A stretch of 64,000 bases of DNA, from positions 1-64,000 of the forward strand of contig NZ_JAJISD010000012.1 of assembly GCF_020880995.1 (NCBI RefSeq), written 5' to 3'. Source of the stretch: Reyranella aquatilis (GTDB lineage: Bacteria; Pseudomonadota; Alphaproteobacteria; Reyranellales; Reyranellaceae). The notes beneath the pieces were generated by a model. The model saw only the letters and a list, made by a program, of their open reading frames with translations, made no database searches and had not been told where the DNA came from. The number at the start of each line of letters is the position of its first letter. Position 1 is the first letter of the stretch. Below are positions 60,492 through 64,000 of the stretch, piece after piece. The position numbers were made by a program, and so were the translations under genes.

Positions 60492-61892
60492 ATGGCCGCC
60501 GCACGCACGATGTTCGAGAAGATCTGGCAGCGTCACGTCGTCGTCGATCGCGACGACGGCTACACGCTGCTCTATATCGACCGTCATCTCATGCATGACG
60601 GCTCGGCTGCAGGCTTCGCAAAGCTGCGGGAGCGCAACATGAAGCTGCGCCGTCCGGATCGCGGTTTCGCGACGCCCGACCACTATGTGCGCAGCGACAG
60701 CCGCGACGTGGCCGACATCGCCGATCCGCACCATCGCAAGCTGGTCGAGGCGATCCGCACCAACACCGCCGAAAGCGGCGTCACCCTGTTCGATCTCGGC
60801 GACGAGCGCCAGGGCATCGCCCATGTCGTCGGCCCGGAACAGGGCGTGACGCAGCCCGGCCTGACGCTGGTCTGCGGCGATTCGCACACCTCCACGCACG
60901 GCGCGCTGGGGGCGCTCGCCTTCGGCATCGGCTCGTCGGAAGTGGCGCATGTGATGGCAACGCAATGCCTGTGGCAGCGCAAGCCCAGGGCGATGCGGAT
61001 CAGCGTCGATGGCGAGTTGGGTGAAGGCGTTACCGCCAAGGACGTCATCCTGGCCATCATCGCCAGGATCGGCACCGCGGGCGCGGTCGGCCATGTCATC
61101 GAATATGCTGGCAGCGCGATTCGCGGCCTGTCGATCGAGGGCCGTCTCACCGTCTGCAACATGTCCATCGAGGCCGGCGGCAAGGCCGGCATGGTGGCAC
61201 CCGACGATACGACCATCGCCTACCTCGAGGGTCGGCCCTTCGCGCCGAAGTCGGCCGAATGGGACAAGGCCGTCGCCTTCTGGCGCACCGTGCCGAGCGA
61301 CGAGGGGGCGGTCTTCGATCGCGACGTCAGCCTCGACGCGGCCTCGATCGCGCCGATGGTCACCTGGGGCACCAGCCCGGAGGATGCGCTTTCGATCACG
61401 GGCCGCATTCCCGAGCCCTCGACGGCGCCGGATGCCGCCAAGAAGGACAGCATGAAGCGGGCGCTCGACTATATGGGCCTCGTGCCGGGCACGCCGCTGG
61501 AGCAGGTGCCGGTCGACCGCGTGTTCATCGGCTCCTGCACCAACAGCCGCATCGAGGACCTGCGCGCCGCCGCCAAGGTCGCCAAGGGCCGCAAGGTCGT
61601 GATCCCCTCCTGGGTGGTCGCGGGATCGGGCTTGGTGAAGAAGCAGGCGGAGGCCGAGGGGCTGGACAGGATCTTCCGCGACGCCGGCTTCGAATGGCGC
61701 GAACCCGGCTGCTCGATGTGCGTCGGCATGAACGGCGACACCGGCAAGCCGCAGCAGCGTATCGCCTCGACCTCGAACCGCAACTTCATCGGTCGCCAGG
61801 GGCCGGGCGTGCGCACGCATCTGCTCAGCCCGGCGATGGCGGTGGCCGCCGCCGTGTCCGGCCATTTCGCCGACGTCCGCAAGCTGGCCTAG
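60492..61892 (+). CDS. leuC: LeuC-type hydro-lyase large subunit (3-isopropylmalate dehydratase or relative)
   Basis: The 466-residue aconitase-family protein has the [4Fe-4S] ligands Cys349, Cys407 and Cys410 (GSCTNSR, GCSMCVGMN), matching E. coli LeuC 347, 407 and 410. GDSHTSTHGALGALAFGIG and the C-terminal STSNRNFIGRQG are also kept. With LeuD it would isomerise 2- and 3-isopropylmalate. The N-terminal 75 residues (MHDGSAAGFAKLRERNMKLR) differ from usual LeuC, and no leuB or leuA is adjacent, so another hydratase such as dimethylmaleate hydratase is possible. AGGAGG precedes ATG 60492. Confidence 0.85.
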   Translation: MAAARTMFEKIWQRHVVVDRDDGYTLLYIDRHLMHDGSAAGFAKLRERNMKLRRPDRGFATPDHYVRSDSRDVADIADPHHRKLVEAIRTNTAESGVTLFDLGDERQGIAHVVGPEQGVTQPGLTLVCGDSHTSTHGALGALAFGIGSSEVAHVMATQCLWQRKPRAMRISVDGELGEGVTAKDVILAIIARIGTAGAVGHVIEYAGSAIRGLSIEGRLTVCNMSIEAGGKAGMVAPDDTTIAYLEGRPFAPKSAEWDKAVAFWRTVPSDEGAVFDRDVSLDAASIAPMVTWGTSPEDALSITGRIPEPSTAPDAAKKDSMKRALDYMGLVPGTPLEQVPVDRVFIGSCTNSRIEDLRAAAKVAKGRKVVIPSWVVAGSGLVKKQAEAEGLDRIFRDAGFEWREPGCSMCVGMNGDTGKPQQRIASTSNRNFIGRQGPGVRTHLLSPAMAVAAAVSGHFADVRKLA

Positions 61893-61904
61893 GGGAGCAT
61901 CGCC

Positions 61905-62507
61905 ATGGAAGCTTTCACCACGCTCGACGCGGTCGCCATTCCGATCGATCAGCCGAACCTCGACACCGACCAGATCATCCCGGCGCGCTTCCTCGGCAAG
62001 CCGCGCGACATGCAGGTCGGGGCCCTGTTCCACGATCTTCGCTACACGCCCGACAAGGCGCCGCGGCCCGAGTTCGTCACCAACATGCCCGCCTACGCCG
62101 GCGCGAAGATCGTGGTGGCGGAGCGCAACTTCGCCTGCGGCTCCTCGCGCGAGAATGCCGTCACGGTGATGGTCGACAACGGCCTGCGCGCCTTCATCGC
62201 GCCGAGCTTCGGCGACATCTTCTTCAACAACTGCTTCCAGAATGGCGCGCTGCCGATCCGCGTCGATGCCGCCCGCGCAGGCGAACTGCGGCGCCTGCTG
62301 CACGCCTCTCCGGGCGCAAGGATCCGCATCGACCTCGCGGCCCAGACCGTGACCGGCCCGGACGGCAAGATCGACCGGTTCGAGATCGATTCCTTTCGCA
62401 AGGACTGCCTGCTGAAGGGCGCCGACGAGGTCAGCCTGACCCTGAGCTACGACAAGGACATCAAGGCCTTCGAGGCCCGGCAGCGCCAGGAGATGAGCTG
62501 GCTGTAG
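61905..62507 (+). CDS. leuD: LeuD-type hydro-lyase small subunit
   Basis: The 200-residue product has the swivelling small-subunit fold: NLDTDQIIPARFL, the catalytic-loop FACGSSREN with its Ser-Arg pair, and FGDIFFNNCFQNG. It follows leuC by 12 bp and forms the heterodimer with it. The substrate question is the same as for LeuC. Confidence 0.88.
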   Translation: MEAFTTLDAVAIPIDQPNLDTDQIIPARFLGKPRDMQVGALFHDLRYTPDKAPRPEFVTNMPAYAGAKIVVAERNFACGSSRENAVTVMVDNGLRAFIAPSFGDIFFNNCFQNGALPIRVDAARAGELRRLLHASPGARIRIDLAAQTVTGPDGKIDRFEIDSFRKDCLLKGADEVSLTLSYDKDIKAFEARQRQEMSWL

Positions 62508-62531
62508 CGCCCATGGTTTGTTCGGCCGGCG

Positions 62532-63353
62532 CTACTTAGCCGGTCCGAATCCCTGAAGCGTCCACACCAGTGGTGCCGGATCGATGCGGACTTCGCCGCT
62601 CTGCGGCCGGTCTATGTCGATGATCAGCACGATGGCGAGGGTCCAGATGCCGAGCAGCAGGATCGAGAGCACGTGCTGGCGGCTCCCGACGAGTCCGAAC
62701 CCGTATCCCACCGCGCCGACCGCGAAGATCGAGACGGTCAGGAGAAGCCGCAATATGTAGGCCGGCACATGGGCATTGAGATTGCGCCGGTTGGTCAGCG
62801 ACAGGTCGATCATCTCGTTGAGCGAGGTGAGCAGGAGGCCCGAGATGGGCGTGGGGGAGCGTTCGGCCACGGTGCGGGCGAGAGCCCAGATTTCGGATTG
62901 AAGGCTGTTCGTGCGCTGTAGAAGTTCCTCGGGTGGCGAGGTGTTGGAGCCGGCCACCACCGCGATGCGGACCGCCGTATACTCGCGCAGCAGGTTCTGC
63001 AGCGCCACGCCTTCGGCGCCGGTGCCGACGCTGGCGCGAAGCCAGACCGTGCCGATCGCATTGGCCTCGGCCAGGACCGAATCGCGGCGTTGCTGGTAGC
63101 GGTCCGACGCCATCGACAGGGAAACGCCCAGCAGGAAGGCCAACAGTCCCATCATGCCGGCCGTGGCAAAGTTGACCGAGGATTTCTCGCCCTCGGTCGG
63201 AACGTGCCGGCGCGCGCCGAGCCGGCCCAACCAGATGCCGGTTTCGAGCGACACCAGGAGGACCACCAGGACGAGGAGGCCAGCGTAGTGAAGGTCGCCG
63301 TTTGTAAGTCTGCCGAGGAAGCCGAACAGCGCGTCGAAGGGGCCGAGAGACAT
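62532..63353 (-). CDS. Bestrophin-like (DUF4239) membrane protein
   Basis: The 273-residue protein has two N-terminal helices (about 20-42 and 62-84), a long helical soluble stretch (about 90-185) and two or three C-terminal helices (about 190-245). This layout matches the DUF4239 bestrophin-like domain proteins, whose function is not established; anion conduction is only suggested by the fold name. It converges on leuD with 24 bp between stops. Confidence 0.65.
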   Translation of the reverse strand: MSLGPFDALFGFLGRLTNGDLHYAGLLVLVVLLVSLETGIWLGRLGARRHVPTEGEKSSVNFATAGMMGLLAFLLGVSLSMASDRYQQRRDSVLAEANAIGTVWLRASVGTGAEGVALQNLLREYTAVRIAVVAGSNTSPPEELLQRTNSLQSEIWALARTVAERSPTPISGLLLTSLNEMIDLSLTNRRNLNAHVPAYILRLLLTVSIFAVGAVGYGFGLVGSRQHVLSILLLGIWTLAIVLIIDIDRPQSGEVRIDPAPLVWTLQGFGPAK

Positions 63354-63414
63354 GCAGGCGAAGGATCGGCGATTGGCCCTCGCCGGACAAGCCCGATCTC
63401 CCCGGGCCTTCAGG

Positions 63415-63810
63415 CTACTTGCCGGGCAGCAACCCGTTCGGGCCCAGCGACATCGCTGCGGCCCGGCAGGCCCGTGCGCAGGCCCGGCAGGCCTCGGCGC
63501 ACAGCCGGCAATGGTCGTGCTCGTCCACGTGCAGATCGCATTCCGCGGCGCAGGCCTCGCAGAGCGCGGCGCAGGTCTCGGCCATCGGCCTCAGCAGGGC
63601 GCCGTTGGCGGGGGTGCGCTGCGCCATCGCGGCGCCTGTCGTGGAGCAGGCCTCGGCGCAATCGAGCGCCAGCCGGATGCAGCGGGCAAGACTGGCAGCG
63701 GCCTCGTCGAGGCTCGTGTCGGCGCACAGTATGCACGCCTCGGCACAGACGTGGCAGGCCTCGATGGCATGGAGGACGGGCGCGTCGAAACGAAGGGGAC
63801 GCGCGGGCAT
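63415..63810 (-). CDS. Csp3-like four-helix copper-storage protein
   Basis: The 131-residue product from ATG 63810 (behind GGAGG) has 16 cysteines, most in CxxxC and CxxC spacings along predicted helices (CHVCAEACILC, CAALCEACAAEC, CRLCAEACRACARAC). This is the DUF326/Csp fold, in which a four-helix bundle is lined with thiols that hold many Cu(I) ions. No signal peptide is visible, so it is the cytosolic Csp3 type. A His/Asp cluster (HVDEHDHC) lies at one helix end. It is upstream of the bestrophin-like gene. Confidence 0.85.
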   Translation of the reverse strand: MPARPLRFDAPVLHAIEACHVCAEACILCADTSLDEAAASLARCIRLALDCAEACSTTGAAMAQRTPANGALLRPMAETCAALCEACAAECDLHVDEHDHCRLCAEACRACARACRAAAMSLGPNGLLPGK

Positions 63811-63868
63811 GGGTTTCCTCCGTCGATGAATGGAGGATAAACGCACCGTGCGTCGGTTGGTTACCGGA

Positions 63869-64000
63869 TCAGGGCTTCCAGCGCAGGAAGTTGGCTATCA
63901 GTCGCAGGCCCGTGGCCTGGCTCTTCTCGGGATGGAACTGGGTGCCTGCGAGGTTGTCGCGCCCGACGATCGCCGTTACCGGCCCGCCATAGTCGGTCAG
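63869..64000 (-). CDS. hisH: Imidazole glycerol phosphate synthase subunit HisH, C-terminal part
   Basis: A leftward frame enters from the right window edge and ends with a TGA at 63871-63869. It reads TDYGGPVTAIVGRDN and FHPEKSQATGLRLIANFL, the C-terminal end of HisH with the His and Glu of the glutaminase triad (HPEKSQ). HisH supplies ammonia from glutamine to HisF in histidine synthesis. The nucleophile Cys and the start lie outside the window. Confidence 0.9.
   Translation of the reverse strand: MTDYGGPVTAIVGRDNLAGTQFHPEKSQATGLRLIANFLRWKP

Overview
The window is about 64 kb of GC-rich chromosome. Gene content (PhoR/PhoB with PstSCAB-PhoU, a full C-P lyase set, TorF porin next to GlnK-AmtB, PqiBCA, FtsK, RlmN, a UbiH-type hydroxylase) fits a free-living alphaproteobacterium, perhaps a Reyranella- or Rhodospirillales-like soil organism. 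That placement is inferred from gene content, not tested. No rRNA, CRISPR array or complete tRNA gene was found.

Positions 1-2834 are the right end of a decayed integrated element. It holds the first 50 bases of an IS5-type transposase, a tRNA-Phe-like scrap, a truncated VirD4/TraG coupling-protein gene, a truncated HNH-like gene, a truncated nuclease gene and an intact tyrosine recombinase. The recombinase lies 140 bp from a 46-bp 3' half of tRNA-Gly(GCC), the likely attachment-site copy. From about 2835 rightwards the sequence reads as core chromosome.

Positions 3.0-14.4 kb carry housekeeping genes: panC, a TauD-like dioxygenase, a 2-hydroxyacid dehydrogenase, a DMT exporter, two SAM methyltransferases, a SpoU-type RNA methylase, rlmN, argG, a rhomboid protease and a PhoR-type kinase. 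Positions 14.4-16.5 kb hold small unknown genes and an orphan OmpR-type regulator.

Positions 16.6-32.7 kb form a phosphorus block. phnCDEE plus a DUF1045 (2H phosphoesterase-like) gene run rightwards and meet phnGHIJKLMN running leftwards. pstSCAB-phoU-phoB diverges from phnG. Pho-box-like direct repeats precede phnC, phnG and pstS. The block lets PhoB turn on phosphate uptake, phosphonate uptake and C-P bond cleavage together. phnP is absent and DUF1045 is a candidate replacement.

Positions 32.8-42.6 kb hold an overlapping leftward operon (moeB-like, dsrE-like, pfkB-like kinase, ampG-like), a Bcr/CflA exporter, a WD40 and COG0523 GTPase pair, a lipoprotein, a UbiH-type hydroxylase and TorF. 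Positions 42.6-46.4 kb hold a nitrogen module: two tandem glnK-amtB pairs, with near-perfect sigma-54 promoters pointing both ways, into glnK and into torF. Positions 46.6-55.1 kb hold a DapC-like aminotransferase, ftsK, pqiBCA and a DUF2490 protein.

Positions 55.3-62.5 kb form a tightly packed catabolic-looking cluster: a four-gene NMT1/SsuA-type ABC importer, a GntR-UTRA regulator, an isocitrate lyase/PEP mutase-family lyase and a LeuC/LeuD pair, with a large palindrome before leuC. The right end holds a bestrophin-like protein, a Csp3-like copper-storage protein and the C-terminal part of hisH.
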